Shown here piece after piece: positions 15,790 through 26,218 of a DNA stretch of 64,000 nucleotides. This DNA is from Lachnospiraceae bacterium. GTDB taxonomy: Bacteria; Bacillota; Clostridia; Lachnospirales; Lachnospiraceae. A program made the translations under genes and the position numbers. The notes below the pieces were generated by a model. It was given only the letters and a program-made list of their open reading frames with translations. It had not been told where the DNA came from and made no database searches. Position 1 is the stretch's first letter. Each line of letters begins with the position of its first letter. The stretch is taken from positions 1 through 64,000 of the forward strand of contig JAGAPO010000107.1 in NCBI GenBank assembly GCA_017623215.1, in the 5' to 3' direction.

Positions 15790-16218
15790 TTAAAACGTTA
15801 ATACTTCGGGCTTCTGAGCTGCGTGAGGATGCTCTGCGCCTGCGTATACGTGTAATTTTGTAATCATGGATCTTCCTAAAGGTCCCTTGGGAAGCATTCC
15901 CTTAACGGCAAGCTCAAGAACTGCCTCGGGCTTCTTTGCCATTAATTCTCTCAGAGTGGTCTCTCTCATACCACCTGCGTAATCAGAATGATTGTAGTAA
16001 ATCTTCTGATCCATCTTCTTACCTGTAACCTTAATCTTGTCCGCATTCACAACAATTACATAATCACCTGTGTCGATATGAGGTGTGAAAATCGGCTTGT
16101 TCTTACCTCTTAAAACCTTGGCAATCTCAGATGCGAGACGTCCTAAAGTCTGTCCCTGTGCATCAACAACATACCACTTTCTCTCAATTGTTGCAGGGCT
16201 GGCCATAAAACTCTTCAT
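15790..16218 (-). CDS. rplM: 50S ribosomal protein L13
   Basis: 142 residues with the family core [30 protein letters not shown] and MLPKGPLGR. The ATG at 16218 is preceded by CAAGGAGGTAGACC; an upstream in-frame extension lies in the leader and is not used. Transcribed from a consensus promoter (16350-16378) with a leader of about 125 nt, long enough for autogenous control by L13, although I cannot show such a structure. Confidence 0.98.
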   Translation of the reverse strand: MKSFMASPATIERKWYVVDAQGQTLGRLASEIAKVLRGKNKPIFTPHIDTGDYVIVVNADKIKVTGKKMDQKIYYNHSDYAGGMRETTLRELMAKKPEAVLELAVKGMLPKGPLGRSMITKLHVYAGAEHPHAAQKPEVLTF

Positions 16219-16349
16219 TGGTCTACCTCCTTGAAATATTCCGTTTCTATCTTCAGCAATCCGTCGTACCGCTGTTCTGTCTTCCGTCATTCAATCTTAT
16301 ACGCGAATTGTGTGAGAAGTATATTATCTTTTCTCACGTCACCTACTGC

Positions 16350-16378
16350 ATTATATAGGAAAAGGCTTGTAATGTCAA
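16350..16378 (-). promoter_or_regulatory. Promoter of rplM-rpsI
   Basis: Perfect -35 TTGACA (16373-16378), 17-bp spacer and perfect -10 TATAAT (16350-16355), upstream of the rplM leader. Confidence 0.8.
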
Positions 16379-16413
16379 GAGGTATTTTTAAAAAATTTTT
16401 CATTTTTTTGATT

Positions 16414-16458
16414 TTACCCCAGGAAAAATAACTTGTCACACGATTTTTCCTGGGGTAA
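16414..16458. terminator. 16-bp perfect inverted repeat between truA and rplM
   Basis: The arms TTACCCCAGGAAAAAT and ATTTTTCCTGGGGTAA enclose a 13-nt loop. The repeat lies just after truA in the minus direction and probably terminates the alpha-operon/ecf/truA transcript. It lacks a clean T-run after the stem because the T-rich stretch is within the arm. Confidence 0.6.
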
Positions 16459-16516
16459 ATTTAAGTTTTTGATATTGTAGACACAATTCGTCTTTTTCAT
16501 CCTTATTATCGCAGAA

Positions 16517-17281
16517 TTACTTTTGATAAGGGGAAGCTTCCAGCTCCGGATACCGAATCGCTACCAGCGTCAGCCCGCAGGCGGGTGCTTTGGGGCCGCA
16601 TTTGACTCTGTCTTTTGCCTCCAGCATCTCTTTGACGCGTTCCGGAGGATAGGAACCGATGCCAACCTCAATCAAAGTTCCCGCGATGATTCGTACCATA
16701 TTATACAAGAAACCGTTACCCTCAACCTGAAAGGATACCAGTTCGCCCTCCCGTTTCAGATCGAGCCGATAAATCGTCCGCACGGTCTCTTTTACCTGAC
16801 TCCCCGCCGAACAGAAGCTTGCGAAATCGTGCTCGCCAACCAGATAATTCGCCGCCTCCTGCATTTTCGACACATCCAACGGACGATAGACATAGTGCGC
16901 ATACAGGCGCATGGTCGGAAGCGGAAAGCGGGTATTCAGGATTCGGTATTCATAGGTTTTCGAGCAATCGGTATGCCTTGGGTGAAACGCTCCCGGCACC
17001 TCGCAGGAGTCCTGGATCACAATGTCCTTCGGAAGTCTCGCGTTGAGCGCGTAGGATATCTTCTCCGGCGGAATTCTCGTCTCCGTGTCAAATACCGCCA
17101 CATTTCCCATCGCGTGTACCCCGGAGTCCGTCCGGCTTGCACCGATCACCTCAATGGGCTCGTTCAGCAGCTTCGTAAGCTCCCGGTTCAGAACTTCCTC
17201 CACGGTAATCGCGTTCGGCTGCTTCTGCCAGCCAAAATAATTGGTGCCGTCATAGGCAACCGTCAGTTTGATTCGTCTCAA
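16517..17281 (-). CDS. truA: tRNA pseudouridine(38-40) synthase TruA
   Basis: About 254 residues. The N-terminal VAYDGTNYFGWQKQ and the catalytic Asp in ASRTDSGVHA are clear, as is GNGFLYNMVRIIAGTLIEVG near the C-terminus. It converts U38-40 in tRNA anticodon arms to pseudouridine. No ATG is available at the right place; I choose a TTG at 17281 with GAGGTG 6 nt upstream, giving normal family length, instead of the long ORF that runs into ecfT. Position after ecfA1A2T is typical of Clostridia. Confidence 0.95.
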   Translation of the reverse strand: MRRIKLTVAYDGTNYFGWQKQPNAITVEEVLNRELTKLLNEPIEVIGASRTDSGVHAMGNVAVFDTETRIPPEKISYALNARLPKDIVIQDSCEVPGAFHPRHTDCSKTYEYRILNTRFPLPTMRLYAHYVYRPLDVSKMQEAANYLVGEHDFASFCSAGSQVKETVRTIYRLDLKREGELVSFQVEGNGFLYNMVRIIAGTLIEVGIGSYPPERVKEMLEAKDRVKCGPKAPACGLTLVAIRYPELEASPYQK

Positions 17282-17336
17282 AGCAACACCTCGTTCCCTC
17301 TCCAATACCGCACCGCTTTTATACTCCCGCAGTATA

Positions 17337-18146
17337 TTATAAAAGCGATACCGCCATATTAATTCCAATCAGCAATGCCAGATATCCCACAACAACTCCA
17401 TATGCTTTGTACTCCGGCTTATGATACCGCAGAGGCTTCATCTTGGTTCTGCCCTCGCCCCCGCGATAACAGCGTGCCTCCATCGCCATGGCAAGGTCGT
17501 TCGCCCTGCGAAATGCGGATACGAAGAGCGGCACCAGAATCGGGATCAGGCTCTTAGCCTTCTGCACCAGCCCGCCCGACTCAAAATCCGCACAGCGTGC
17601 CTGCTGTGCTTTCATGATCTTGTCGGTCTCTTCCAGAAGAATCGGAATGAAACGAAGCGCGATTGACATCATCATCGCGATCTCATGCACCGGCACATGC
17701 AGCTTTTTGAGCGGCCCAAGCAGACTTTCCAGACCATCTGTGAGCTGGTTTGGCGTTGTCGTAAAGGTCATAATGGAGGACCCCATAATCAGAAGGATCA
17801 GACGGATTCCCATAAATGCAGCTGTCCGCAGTCCTTCTTTGGTAACCTTTAAGAATCCCCATCTGATCAGAACTTCTCCCGGGGTGAGGAATATATTGAA
17901 CACCACTGCAAACAGCAGCAGAATCACCACTGACTTCAATCCTTTTACAATAAAAGCAAACGGCACCTTCGAGATCTTGATTACCAGGAGCAGGAACACA
18001 GCTGCCGCCAGATATCCGAACACGTTGTTCACCAGGAACAAAGAGACGATATAGGCCATGGTTCCTACCAGCTTCACCCTCGGATCCAGCTTATGAAGTA
18101 CGGAATCCGCCGGATAATATTGTCCGATTGTTATATCACGTATCAT
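17337..18146 (-). CDS. ecfT: Energy-coupling factor transporter transmembrane protein EcfT
   Basis: 269 residues. A hydrophobic N-terminal half contains several membrane helices. The cytoplasmic coupling motifs are ARCADFESG (about residue 183) and EARCYRGGEGRTK (about 228), which dock onto the ATPases. A final helix ends the protein. EcfT joins EcfA1/A2 to interchangeable vitamin-binding S proteins. It overlaps ecfA2 by 11 nt. Confidence 0.96.
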   Translation of the reverse strand: MIRDITIGQYYPADSVLHKLDPRVKLVGTMAYIVSLFLVNNVFGYLAAAVFLLLVIKISKVPFAFIVKGLKSVVILLLFAVVFNIFLTPGEVLIRWGFLKVTKEGLRTAAFMGIRLILLIMGSSIMTFTTTPNQLTDGLESLLGPLKKLHVPVHEIAMMMSIALRFIPILLEETDKIMKAQQARCADFESGGLVQKAKSLIPILVPLFVSAFRRANDLAMAMEARCYRGGEGRTKMKPLRYHKPEYKAYGVVVGYLALLIGINMAVSLL

Positions 18147-19059
18147 GTCCTGCCTCCTGTTCCATTTCCGTCAGACTTTGCTCCCGCCCGCAGGCATTCT
18201 CACAAAGCCCCCTCTTCTTCAGCCATCCAAGCAGTGCATCCTTTGCCTCCGCAACCGTTGTCACATCAGTCGGAACCTCCAGCCCGCGCGCCTTGATATC
18301 ATGCATCAGATAGGTTACCTGCGGCGCCGCAAGGCCAATCCCCTCAAGCTCTTTATAATGCGCAAATACTTCCTTGGGCGTTCCGTCATAGACGGGGCAG
18401 CCATGATTCATTACAATCAGGCGATCCACGTATTTGGCCACGTCCTCCATGCTGTGGGACACCAAGATAACCGTAATCCCGCGCTCCTTGTGGATTCGCG
18501 CAACCTGATCGAGGATCTCATCGCGCCCCTTCGGATCCAGTCCCGCCGTCGGCTCGTCCAGTATCAATACCTCCGGTTCCATCGCAAGCACTCCAGCAAT
18601 CGCGGCCCGGCGCTTCTGGCCGCCGGAGAGCTCGAACGGGGACGCCTCATACAATTCTTCCGGCATTCCCACCATCGTAAGCGCATCCTCGGTACGCTTC
18701 GCTATCTCTTCCTCGGAAAGTCCCAGATTCCTCGGGCCGAATTCCACATCCTTCTTCACCGTTGTCTCGAACAGCTGGTGCTCCGGATACTGGAATACCA
18801 GTCCGACGTGGCTGCGCAGCTCCTTCATCGAGAACCCTTCCGCGTATATATTCTGATCATTATAATATATCGTTCCGGACGACGCCCTTACCAGCCCATT
18901 CAAATGCTGGATCAGCGTGGATTTTCCGGAACCGGTATGGCCAATCAGCCCGATGAACTGACCGTCCTTTATCTCAAGTGTAACTGAGTTCAGCGCATGC
19001 ATCTCATACGCTGTTCCGCTCGAATACACATAGCTTACATCTTCCAGACGAATGCTCAC
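18136..19059 (-). CDS. ecfA2: Energy-coupling factor ATPase EcfA2
   Basis: 307 residues. Walker A is GHTGSGKST, the Q-loop [10 protein letters not shown], the signature [15 protein letters not shown], Walker [12 protein letters not shown] and the H-loop VSHSME. The QYPEHQLFE version of the Q-loop marks the EcfA2 subunit. The start overlaps the ecfA1 stop by 4 nt. It is a motor of group II ECF vitamin importers. Confidence 0.96.
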   Translation of the reverse strand: MSIRLEDVSYVYSSGTAYEMHALNSVTLEIKDGQFIGLIGHTGSGKSTLIQHLNGLVRASSGTIYYNDQNIYAEGFSMKELRSHVGLVFQYPEHQLFETTVKKDVEFGPRNLGLSEEEIAKRTEDALTMVGMPEELYEASPFELSGGQKRRAAIAGVLAMEPEVLILDEPTAGLDPKGRDEILDQVARIHKERGITVILVSHSMEDVAKYVDRLIVMNHGCPVYDGTPKEVFAHYKELEGIGLAAPQVTYLMHDIKARGLEVPTDVTTVAEAKDALLGWLKKRGLCENACGREQSLTEMEQEAGHDT

Positions 19060-19928
19060 TTCAGCCCTCCATTTGTGTTTACATATTCTTCAAAGGCCTT
19101 TCCGAAGTCCTCCACCGTCAGAATCCCGTCCGGCAGGTTGATTCCTTCTTTCTTCAGTTCCCAGGCAAGCTCAGTTGCCTGCGGTACATCCAGCCTTCTC
19201 GCCTTCAGCTCGTCCACCCGTGAGAACACCTCTCTCGGCGTTCCCTGCATGACGACCTTTCCCTCATCCATTACAATTACTTTGTCCGCCGATGTTACCT
19301 CATCCATATAGTGCGTAATCAGAAGCACGGTAATACCCTCCTTCTGATTCAGTTCACGCACGGTCTTGATAACCTCCCTGCGCCCGTTCGGGTCAAGCAT
19401 GGCAGTGGGCTCGTCCAGTACGATACACTGCGGCTTCATTGCCATAAGTCCCGCAATCGCAACCCGCTGCTTCTGACCGCCAGAGAGCTTGTTCGGCGAG
19501 TGGTACCGGTATTCTATCATTCCAACTGCTCGAAGGCTCTGCTCCACCCTCTTCCAGATCTCTTCCGTCGGCACGCCCATGTTCTCCGGACCGAATCCAA
19601 CATCTTCTTCCACAACCGTGGCGATAATCTGGTTATCCGGATTCTGAAACACCATTCCGGCCGCCTGTCTGACGTCCCAGACGCGCTCTTCCTCGCGTGT
19701 GTCGATTCCATCCACCCATACCGCTCCCTCTGTCGGCATCAGGATCGCGTTGATGTGCTTGGCAATGGTCGACTTACCGGATCCGTTATGCCCGAGAATT
19801 GCGACAAAATCGCCTTTCTCGATATCCAGATCCACCCCGTCCACCGCGCGGTTTACGGATTCAATATTGCCTTCATCGTCGCGGCGGGTATATTCATATA
19901 TTAGCTTCTTAATATCGATCATCTTCAT
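19056..19928 (-). CDS. ecfA1: Energy-coupling factor ATPase EcfA1
   Basis: About 290 residues from [13 protein letters not shown]. Walker A is GHNGSGKST, the Q-loop [10 protein letters not shown], the signature [15 protein letters not shown], Walker [12 protein letters not shown] and the H-loop ITHYMDE; QNPDNQ is typical of EcfA1. The frame is open far upstream through a tandem repeat coding a Glu-Thr-Ala-Pro / Ser-Thr-Ser-Gly-rich stretch. I place the start at the ATG at 19928 because it gives normal length, with GAGG upstream. The longer form (to 20096) cannot be excluded. Confidence 0.92.
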   Translation of the reverse strand: MKMIDIKKLIYEYTRRDDEGNIESVNRAVDGVDLDIEKGDFVAILGHNGSGKSTIAKHINAILMPTEGAVWVDGIDTREEERVWDVRQAAGMVFQNPDNQIIATVVEEDVGFGPENMGVPTEEIWKRVEQSLRAVGMIEYRYHSPNKLSGGQKQRVAIAGLMAMKPQCIVLDEPTAMLDPNGRREVIKTVRELNQKEGITVLLITHYMDEVTSADKVIVMDEGKVVMQGTPREVFSRVDELKARRLDVPQATELAWELKKEGINLPDGILTVEDFGKAFEEYVNTNGGLK

Positions 19929-19973
19929 AGGTTCCGATTCCTCATTCCTGTACACCGTGCGGACCGAACTCCT

Positions 19974-20080
19974 CTTCCCGGAGCTTGTGCTTCCGGAACT
20001 TGTGCTTCCCGGAGCTGTCTTTTCCGGAGCTGTCTCTTCCGGAGCTGTCTCTTCCCGGAGCTGTCTTTTCCGGAGCTTGT
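19974..20080. repeat. 15/16-nt tandem repeat upstream of ecfA1
   Basis: About seven imperfect copies of CTTCCGGAGCTGTCT-like units (plus sense) lie head to tail. Some are 16 nt because of an extra C. The change of unit length moves the coding frame yet leaves an open frame on the minus strand. It sits in the ecfA1-fucosidase gap, which otherwise shows only a hairpin (CGGCTGC/GCAGCCG at about 20124-20148). Confidence 0.8.
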
Positions 20081-20180
20081 CCTGCCCGCCAATCATTCCG
20101 TTCCCTCATCCATATGCCAGAAACGGCTGCAGGAAATCCGGCAGCCGTCCCGTCATCAAACGCATTATATCACACTGTCC

Positions 20181-21431
20181 TTATAAAAGTAAATCCCCAC
20201 CCCGAACATTGTTGTTCAAAATCGCCTTTACGCTCTCAACATCCTCAAATTCCAGCCGCAGAACAATCAATTCCTTCGTCAGCTCATCCACCGGAATCCG
20301 ATTGATATGAAGGTATTCCGGCATAGGCGCTCCCGGTGCGGTAAAATTGTACGGAAGATATTCCACCTTCGCGGCAATCTCCTCTCCGGTATTTAGTACG
20401 ATTGCCGAACGCGGCACAAGATTTAAGGGGCGCAGGCTAAAGCCGCTGCTCACCGCGACTCCGTCAAAATGAAGATACAGATACCGGTCTCTGACCGTCA
20501 TGCGGCAGGGAATGTCCGGATGATGGATCCATTCCGCTTTTTGATAGCTTTCCCGAACTTTCCGATACCAATTCCCGACGGTTCTGATCTTCTCTGCGGA
20601 TTCCTTTGGAATTCTTCCCAAAGCGTCCGGTCCCACGTTCAGCAGATAGTTGCCTCCGCGGCACATAATATTGTCAATACTCTGCATCAGAAACAGATTC
20701 GAATAATAATCGTCGTCCGCACGATATCCCCAGCTTGCGGCGCTGACGGACTGACAGGCTTCGGTAAGCCGCGTAAAGCAGCTTCCGGAGGGCACGCTTC
20801 TCTCGGGCGTGCTGTAATCCCCTTCCGAATACCCGCGATTATTAATCAGAATCCCGGGCTGAAGTCCTCTGACGAACGCATTCATGCTCTCATCCCGATT
20901 ATACGGCGGAATATCCCAGAACAGAGCGTCGATCTTCCCATAATTTCCAAGAAGCTCCGTCATCTGGTTCCGTATGTACTCCTTATAAAGCTCTTCATTC
21001 GGTTCGTCTCCCGGATTCGGCCTTGCGAGCTGATGATCCCCGCCAAAATTCACGGAATGCTTATAGTGCCAGTCCGGACAGGAATAGTACAGCGCAAGCT
21101 TGATGCCATGGCGCGCGCAGCCGTCCGCCACTTCCCGCAGAATGTCCTTATGATACGGTGTATTCATAATATTATACTCTGTGTATTTGGTATCCCACAT
21201 ACAGAACCCGTCATGGTGCTTCGTAGTAAAGCAGATGTACTCCATTCCCGCCTCTTTTACGAGTTCCAGCCATTCGTCGATACAGAACTCCTTCGGATCG
21301 AACTGCTTTACCAGTGTTTCATATTCTTCCTTCGCAATATTCTTCCGCCACTGCTCCTGTTCGTGCCAGCCGTGAATGCTGTATAATCCCCAATGAATAA
21401 ACATTCCAAATCTTTCATCCTGAAATAGCAT
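20181..21431 (-). CDS. GH29 alpha-L-fucosidase-like glycosidase
   Basis: 416 residues with the GH29 opening RFGMFIHWGLYSIHGWHEQ, the substrate-pocket TTKHHDGFCMWD, and the nucleophile region DALFWD. The probable acid/base region is near STPERSVP. There is no signal peptide, so it acts on imported fucosides in the cytoplasm. It sits between rplQ and ecfA1, where no sugar gene is expected, after the rplQ terminator, so it is an inserted gene with its own or read-through transcription. No transporter or regulator is beside it. Confidence 0.9.
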   Translation of the reverse strand: MLFQDERFGMFIHWGLYSIHGWHEQEQWRKNIAKEEYETLVKQFDPKEFCIDEWLELVKEAGMEYICFTTKHHDGFCMWDTKYTEYNIMNTPYHKDILREVADGCARHGIKLALYYSCPDWHYKHSVNFGGDHQLARPNPGDEPNEELYKEYIRNQMTELLGNYGKIDALFWDIPPYNRDESMNAFVRGLQPGILINNRGYSEGDYSTPERSVPSGSCFTRLTEACQSVSAASWGYRADDDYYSNLFLMQSIDNIMCRGGNYLLNVGPDALGRIPKESAEKIRTVGNWYRKVRESYQKAEWIHHPDIPCRMTVRDRYLYLHFDGVAVSSGFSLRPLNLVPRSAIVLNTGEEIAAKVEYLPYNFTAPGAPMPEYLHINRIPVDELTKELIVLRLEFEDVESVKAILNNNVRGGDLLL

Positions 21432-21524
21432 ACGTCTCTCCTTCCCTCAGATTGCCTGCCAACCGATTATCAAAGCTGCGGGGCATTCGGAACCTCCAGA
21501 CTCCCCACGTTCTCTTTCTGATTT

Positions 21525-21554
21525 GAAAAAAGAGAGGTGATTCCTCACCTCTCT
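21525..21554 (-). terminator. Terminator of the alpha operon after rplQ
   Basis: AGAGAGGTGA and TCACCTCTCT form a 10-bp stem with a 4-nt loop, then at least five T on the minus strand. Confidence 0.88.
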
Positions 21555-21570
21555 CTGCTTTGAAGAAATA

Positions 21571-22122
21571 TTAAACTAACTCAATTAATACTTCCATTGC
21601 TGCATCGCCCTTGCGCTGACCAATCTTAACGATTCTGGTGTAGCCGCCGTTGCGATCTGCATACTTAGGAGCGATCTCGTCGAATAACTTTGCAACAAGG
21701 TCAACTTCCTTTGTGTTCTTCTTCTTACCTGCATTGCTCTTACCAGCTTCCTTCTTCGGAACCTGTGTTACAGGGTAAAGGAACGCAAGCATCTTTCTTC
21801 TTGCATGAAGTCTGGAAGGGGTATCCTTCTTGATGGTCTTCTCAACTTCATCGTATACGTCAACCTTCTTACCGTTAACAACTTCCTTTACTCTCTTGCC
21901 GTCCTTGTCCTTGCGGGCAACCTTAGCGGTTACAGTAACGGTCTCGTAGTTATCCTTTTCCTTTACAGCTAAAGCAATCATGCCCTCAGCGATCTTACGG
22001 ATCTCCTTTGCCTTTGCTTCAGTCGTAACGATCTTGCCATTATATAACAGGTTGGTTACCTGATTTCTTAACAATGCTTTTCTCTGACTTGAAGTTCTTC
22101 CAAGTTTTCTATAGCCTGCCAT
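21571..22122 (-). CDS. rplQ: 50S ribosomal protein L17, with insertion
   Basis: 183 residues, against about 115-130 in most bacteria. The N-terminal core ([33 protein letters not shown]) and the C-terminal [18 protein letters not shown] are normal. The extra segments, at about residues 68-95 and 110-140, are Lys/Asp-rich and resemble insertions that I associate with Lachnospiraceae L17. Last gene of the alpha operon. Confidence 0.97.
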   Translation of the reverse strand: MAGYRKLGRTSSQRKALLRNQVTNLLYNGKIVTTEAKAKEIRKIAEGMIALAVKEKDNYETVTVTAKVARKDKDGKRVKEVVNGKKVDVYDEVEKTIKKDTPSRLHARRKMLAFLYPVTQVPKKEAGKSNAGKKKNTKEVDLVAKLFDEIAPKYADRNGGYTRIVKIGQRKGDAAMEVLIELV

Positions 22123-22186
22123 GTGTTTCCCTCCTTAGAACTATATGCGAACCGGCCGATGACCGGTCCCGGCCTTCCTGCCGGTC

Positions 22187-23146
22187 TTAGTCATCTCCCA
22201 GATTGAGAGAAAGACCAAGTTCTTTCAGTTTTGCGAGAACTTCTTCTAACGACTTACGGCCCAGATTTCTGACCTTCATCATATCTTCGGAAGTTCTGTT
22301 GCATAATTCTTCAACCGTATTAATACCGGCTCTCTTCAAACAGTTGTACGAACGCACGGACAGCTCCAGTTCATCGATATTCATCTCGAGAACCTTCTCC
22401 TTCTCGTTATCCTGCTTCTCCACCATAACCTCTGCGGTTCTTGCGTTCTCAGACAGGTCGATAAAGGACTTCAGATGCTCGCTTAACACCTTCGCCGCAA
22501 GGCTTACTGCCTCATCGGGAGCCAGTGTTCCGTTCGTATATACGTCAAGCGTCAGCTTGTCGAAATCCGTAATCTGACCGACACGGGTATTCTCGACAGC
22601 CAGGTTGACGCGTTCTACAGGAGTGTAAATAGAATCGACAGCGATTACTCCGATCGGCAGGTCGTCTCTCTTATTCTTATCCGCGCTGATGTAGCCCCTG
22701 CCCTTGGTAATGGTCAGCTCCATGTACAGCTTGGAATCCGCTCCGCCGTTCAGAGTCGCGATCGGAAGCTCGGGATTGAGAATCTCGATATCCGGATCGA
22801 CCTGAATATCTCCTGCAGTTACAACGCCCTCACCCTCGAACTCGATATACGCGGTCTTAGGCTCGTTCGTCTCACTGTTGTTCTTGATTGCCAGACTCTT
22901 GATGTTCATAATGATTTCGGTTACATCCTCCATAACGCCGGGGATGGAACTGAACTCATGAACTATGCCGTCGATCTTAACCTGGCTTACAGCTGCGCCG
23001 GGCAGGGACGAAAGCATAATTCTTCTTAAAGAATTACCCAAAGTTGTACCATATCCTCTTTCCAGAGGTTCTACTACAAAACGTCCATATTTTTTATCTT
23101 CAGAAATTTCTGCAATCTCTATTTTCGGTTTTTCAAAATCAAACAA
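22187..23146 (-). CDS. rpoA: RNA polymerase alpha subunit
   Basis: 319 residues. The N-terminal assembly domain includes [21 protein letters not shown] short linker leads to the C-terminal domain that binds UP elements and activators, including [21 protein letters not shown]. Of normal length. Between rpsD and rplQ as in all Firmicutes. Confidence 0.98.
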   Translation of the reverse strand: MFDFEKPKIEIAEISEDKKYGRFVVEPLERGYGTTLGNSLRRIMLSSLPGAAVSQVKIDGIVHEFSSIPGVMEDVTEIIMNIKSLAIKNNSETNEPKTAYIEFEGEGVVTAGDIQVDPDIEILNPELPIATLNGGADSKLYMELTITKGRGYISADKNKRDDLPIGVIAVDSIYTPVERVNLAVENTRVGQITDFDKLTLDVYTNGTLAPDEAVSLAAKVLSEHLKSFIDLSENARTAEVMVEKQDNEKEKVLEMNIDELELSVRSYNCLKRAGINTVEELCNRTSEDMMKVRNLGRKSLEEVLAKLKELGLSLNLGDD

Positions 23147-23206
23147 GGTGGACCCTCCTTTTGGGTTTCATGTGAGGATACTTCAAATAGCTCTTCTTAG
23201 AAGAGA

Positions 23207-23803
23207 TTATTTGGAATACAACTCGACGATAAGCACTTCGTTAACAGGAACATCAATCTGATCTCTGGACGGAATCTCCTTAACGGTTCCGGTCAGATTC
23301 TCATGATCTGCCTCTAACCATGCCGGTACTGCCTTGCCGTCTGTTACCTCAAGGATATCCTTATATCTCTGAGCGGACTTAGCCTTCTCCTTGATGGAGA
23401 TAACATCGCCGGCCTTAACGGTATAGGAAGGAATGTTCACGCACTTGCCGTTTACTAATACATGCTTGTGGTCAACAATCTGTCTTGCTTCTTTTCTGGT
23501 TCTTGCATAGCCCAGACGATAGATAACGTTGTCCAGTCTTAACTCTAAGAGAATCATCAGGTTCTCACCGGTTGTACCGTACTTTAACTTCTGAGCTCTG
23601 CTGAAGTTATTGCGGAAAGGCTTCTCCAGTACACCATAGATGAACTTTGCCTTCTGCTTCTCTCTTAACTGTAAGCCATACTCGCTTACTTTCTTTCCTG
23701 CTCTTAAAGAAGTTCTGTTGGACTTCTTATCAATTCCCAAATATGCCGGTTCCAGACCGAGGGATCTACATCTCTTTAATACAGGACCCATATCTCTTGC
23801 CAT
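23207..23803 (-). CDS. rpsD: 30S ribosomal protein S4
   Basis: 198 residues with the S4 RNA-binding domain ([35 protein letters not shown]). There is no zinc-knuckle Cys set at the N-terminus, so this is the C-minus form. Expected position between rpsK and rpoA. Confidence 0.98.
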   Translation of the reverse strand: MARDMGPVLKRCRSLGLEPAYLGIDKKSNRTSLRAGKKVSEYGLQLREKQKAKFIYGVLEKPFRNNFSRAQKLKYGTTGENLMILLELRLDNVIYRLGYARTRKEARQIVDHKHVLVNGKCVNIPSYTVKAGDVISIKEKAKSAQRYKDILEVTDGKAVPAWLEADHENLTGTVKEIPSRDQIDVPVNEVLIVELYSK

Positions 23804-23820
23804 GTCATTCTACCTCCTAA

Positions 23821-24231
23821 TCAGACTCTTCTGCGCTTGGGCGGTCTACATCCATTGTGAGGAACCGGAGTTACGTCACGGATGCTGGTTACTTCGATAC
23901 CGCATGCCTGAAGTGCACGGATTGCTGCTTCTCTTCCCGAACCGGGACCCTTAACCATAACGTCTACGGATCTTAAACCGTGAGGCAGAGCTGCCTTTGC
24001 CGCGGTCTCTGCAGCCATCTGAGCCGCATAAGGAGTAGACTTTCTGGAACCTCTGAAACCTAATCCGCCGGCACTTGCCCACGAAAGAGCGTTGCCCTCG
24101 GAGTCTGTCAGGGTTACGATTGTATTATTAAAGGAAGACTGGATATGTGCCTGTCCACGATCAACATTCTTTTTAACACGCTTCTTAGCAGCTTTCTTTG
24201 CTGCTGCAGCGCTTGCTGCTTTCTTAGCCAT
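23821..24231 (-). CDS. rpsK: 30S ribosomal protein S11
   Basis: 136 residues: [45 protein letters not shown] and the basic RPPKRRRV end. The N-terminus is Ala/Lys-rich, as usual in this group. Confidence 0.98.
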   Translation of the reverse strand: MAKKAASAAAAKKAAKKRVKKNVDRGQAHIQSSFNNTIVTLTDSEGNALSWASAGGLGFRGSRKSTPYAAQMAAETAAKAALPHGLRSVDVMVKGPGSGREAAIRALQACGIEVTSIRDVTPVPHNGCRPPKRRRV

Positions 24232-24287
24232 TACAAACCCTCCTGTTGGATTTAAATATTACGGATAGCTTATTCTATCGAATAAGA

Positions 24288-24656
24288 TTACTTCTTCTTG
24301 TTAGCGACAGTTCTCTTCGGACCCTTTCTGGTTCTTGCATTGGTCTTCGTCTTCTGTCCACGAACAGGAAGGCTCTTTCTATGACGGATTCCTCTGTAGC
24401 ATCCGATCTCCTGAAGTCTCTTGATGTTCATCGCAACTTCTCTTCTTAAGTCACCCTCTACTGTCATCGTCTCGTCGATAACGTCACGGATTCTTGCTAC
24501 TTCGTCGTCTGTTAAATCTCTTACACGTGTGTCCGGATTAACGTTAGCCTTCTCGAGGATACGGGTTGCACTTACTCTACCGATTCCGTAGATATAAGTA
24601 AGTCCGATCTCTACACGCTTCTCTCTTGGTAAATCTACACCACTGATACGTGCCAT
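24288..24656 (-). CDS. rpsM: 30S ribosomal protein S13
   Basis: 122 residues: [19 protein letters not shown] at the start, the helix-two-turn-helix region, and the C-terminal [17 protein letters not shown] tail. RBS GGAGGTGTACAC. Confidence 0.98.
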   Translation of the reverse strand: MARISGVDLPREKRVEIGLTYIYGIGRVSATRILEKANVNPDTRVRDLTDDEVARIRDVIDETMTVEGDLRREVAMNIKRLQEIGCYRGIRHRKSLPVRGQKTKTNARTRKGPKRTVANKKK

Positions 24657-25225
24657 GTGTACACCTCCGATAAAATTTGGTTAAATGAGTTAAAACATTG
24701 TGATTGTCAACACCGCCGGATGTGTCCGGCCAAAGCGCTCATACGAGTGCTGCAACCACGCCAGCCGCTTTAAATTGTGACGAACCGTGCCTTTGGTACG
24801 GCCGAAAGAACCGATGATAATGACATCCGTTCTAAAACAGGGTCTTCCTCGCATGCAGTCCTCTGAACACTTCCCGATTCCCTGCTCTGCTCCAGAACCG
24901 GTTATCGGAACTCATTCCCCACGACTGCCGCCAACATCTCCGGTATTCCTTTGGCGAGAAGAAAAACCTTCGAAGCGGAATTAGCTGCCCACAATATCAC
25001 AATATTCTGTACCGTACGGGAATCCCCCACGATACCGCGCCCACATACGTGCGGCGCATGCTGACAGCAAACATGCTTCAGCGATTGTAACACAGAAAGC
25101 AAGACCTGGTATTCTATGGAAAGTTGATAAAATTCTAAGTTACGATTATCTATATACTTTCATAAAACAACCAGCGATCACACAAATCAGAACCGTCGGC
25201 CCCAATTCATGCACCCTGAATTGGA
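24657..25225. other. 569-nt gap between rpmJ and rpsM without a recognised gene
   Basis: rpmJ and rpsM are usually close together. The gap contains a hairpin right after rpmJ (CCAATTCA/TGAATTGG, 25202-25224) without a T-run, and short open frames on both strands. One is a 66-codon minus frame at 24902-25102 whose sequence I do not recognise. I see no known RNA or protein, and it may be residue of past insertions. Confidence 0.5.
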
Positions 25226-25339
25226 TTAGCCCTGTCTCTGCTTGTGTTTCGGGTTCTCACAGATAACTCTGATACTACCCTTTCTCTTGATGATTTTGCA
25301 CTTTTCACAAATCGGTTTTACGGAAGATCTAACCTTCAC
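25226..25339 (-). CDS. rpmJ: 50S ribosomal protein L36
   Basis: 37 residues starting [19 protein letters not shown], with a GTG start and GAAAGGAG upstream. The zinc ligands are Cys11, Cys14, Cys27 and His32 ([11 protein letters not shown]). It is the first gene of the alpha operon here, and normally sits directly after infA. In this genome the two are about 31.6 kb apart. Confidence 0.97.
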   Translation of the reverse strand: MKVRSSVKPICEKCKIIKRKGSIRVICENPKHKQRQG

Positions 25340-25374
25340 AGTAGTTCACTCCTTTCAAAAAAAGTCCACTTAAG

Positions 25375-25403
25375 ATTATAGCATTGCCCTATAGAAAATG
25401 CAA
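25375..25403 (-). promoter_or_regulatory. Promoter of the alpha operon
   Basis: -35 TTGCAT (25398-25403), 17-bp spacer, perfect -10 TATAAT (25375-25380), placed 36 nt before the rpmJ start. It gives the split operon its own transcription start. Confidence 0.7.
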
Positions 25404-25489
25404 GCTAAATTTTGCAATATTTTACAGTCTCTCCGTGTAGAATTTTTCAACAAAGAATCAGATGTTTTTGTACAAGTTCTACAAAAAGG

Positions 25490-25548
25490 AAGAGGATATC
25501 ATTCCATCGAATTCTGACCGTTCGATAGAACGATATCCTCTCTCCTCG
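25490..25548 (-). terminator. Long terminator hairpin at the island edge
   Basis: A stem of about 21 bp with few mismatches, AGAGGATATCGTTCTATCGA against its near-complement, is followed by TTCCTTTTT on the minus strand. It shields the alpha operon from island transcripts. The stretch 25549-25705 has a short open frame (residues YDDDLLPYYKGIVGLR) that I cannot identify; it may be a decayed gene end. Confidence 0.7.
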
Positions 25549-25705
25549 CTCACACGAAGTCCAACGATGCCTTTATAATAAGGAAGAAGATCGTCATCAT
25601 AACCGCGGTCCATGTGCATACCGTAAGGTTACCCCTGCAGCAATTTTCTCATTAACCGGCTTGCGCTTACTCCGTCCTTCTTTGCGAGCACAGCCGCAAT
25701 CTCGT

Positions 25706-26215
25706 CTATATCTCCTCTCCAAAGGTCTTATCCGCCATCAGCGAACACCCCATGATGTGAAAATACTCACACGCAGGAATTTCAGGCGTTTCCTGCGTAC
25801 CCGTCCGCTCTGACTCACCTCGTATCTCCGGCTTGCCCGATAATTCCGCTCTTTCGAATATCTCCGGCATTCTCGCCTTCCCCGCCGCGGAATTACCAAG
25901 ATGAAAGATGAACTTCCTTGACCCGTCACTAAAATACGTGACGAATGCACAGCCAGTCGATACCGTGCGGTCAATCTGCACATAGCGGCAGTCCACCCCA
26001 TGCCCGGTCAGGCGATCCGTTAAGCATCGTCCAAACTCATCATCGCCCACACAGCCGATGATCCCAGCCCTGTGCCCCATCTTCGCCGCCGTATCAATAA
26101 AGATTGCCGGAGCTCCGCTCGGGAACGGTCCGATAAAGCAGCCCGGCTCGTACAGAGACACATCCTCTTTTTCGCGCATGATTTCTACAATCATTTCTCC
26201 CATTGTCCAGATCAT
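25706..26215 (-). pseudogene. Truncated PfkB-family sugar kinase
   Basis: About 169 residues that match only the N-terminal half of a ribokinase/PfkB kinase (FIGPFPSGAPAIFIDTAAKMG, IGCVGDDEFGRCL, SDGSRKFIFH). Family members are about 310-330 residues and carry the catalytic Asp in a C-terminal GAGDAF motif, absent here. The frame stops just after SLMADKTF. It overlaps nothing and follows the epimerase remnant by 3 nt. The two look like a former ketose catabolic operon that has decayed. Confidence 0.75.
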
Positions 26216-26218
26216 GAA

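Noticed and set aside
18145..18987. Long plus-strand frame opposite ecfA2
   Set aside because: Shadow of the ABC ATPase gene without RBS or family motif.
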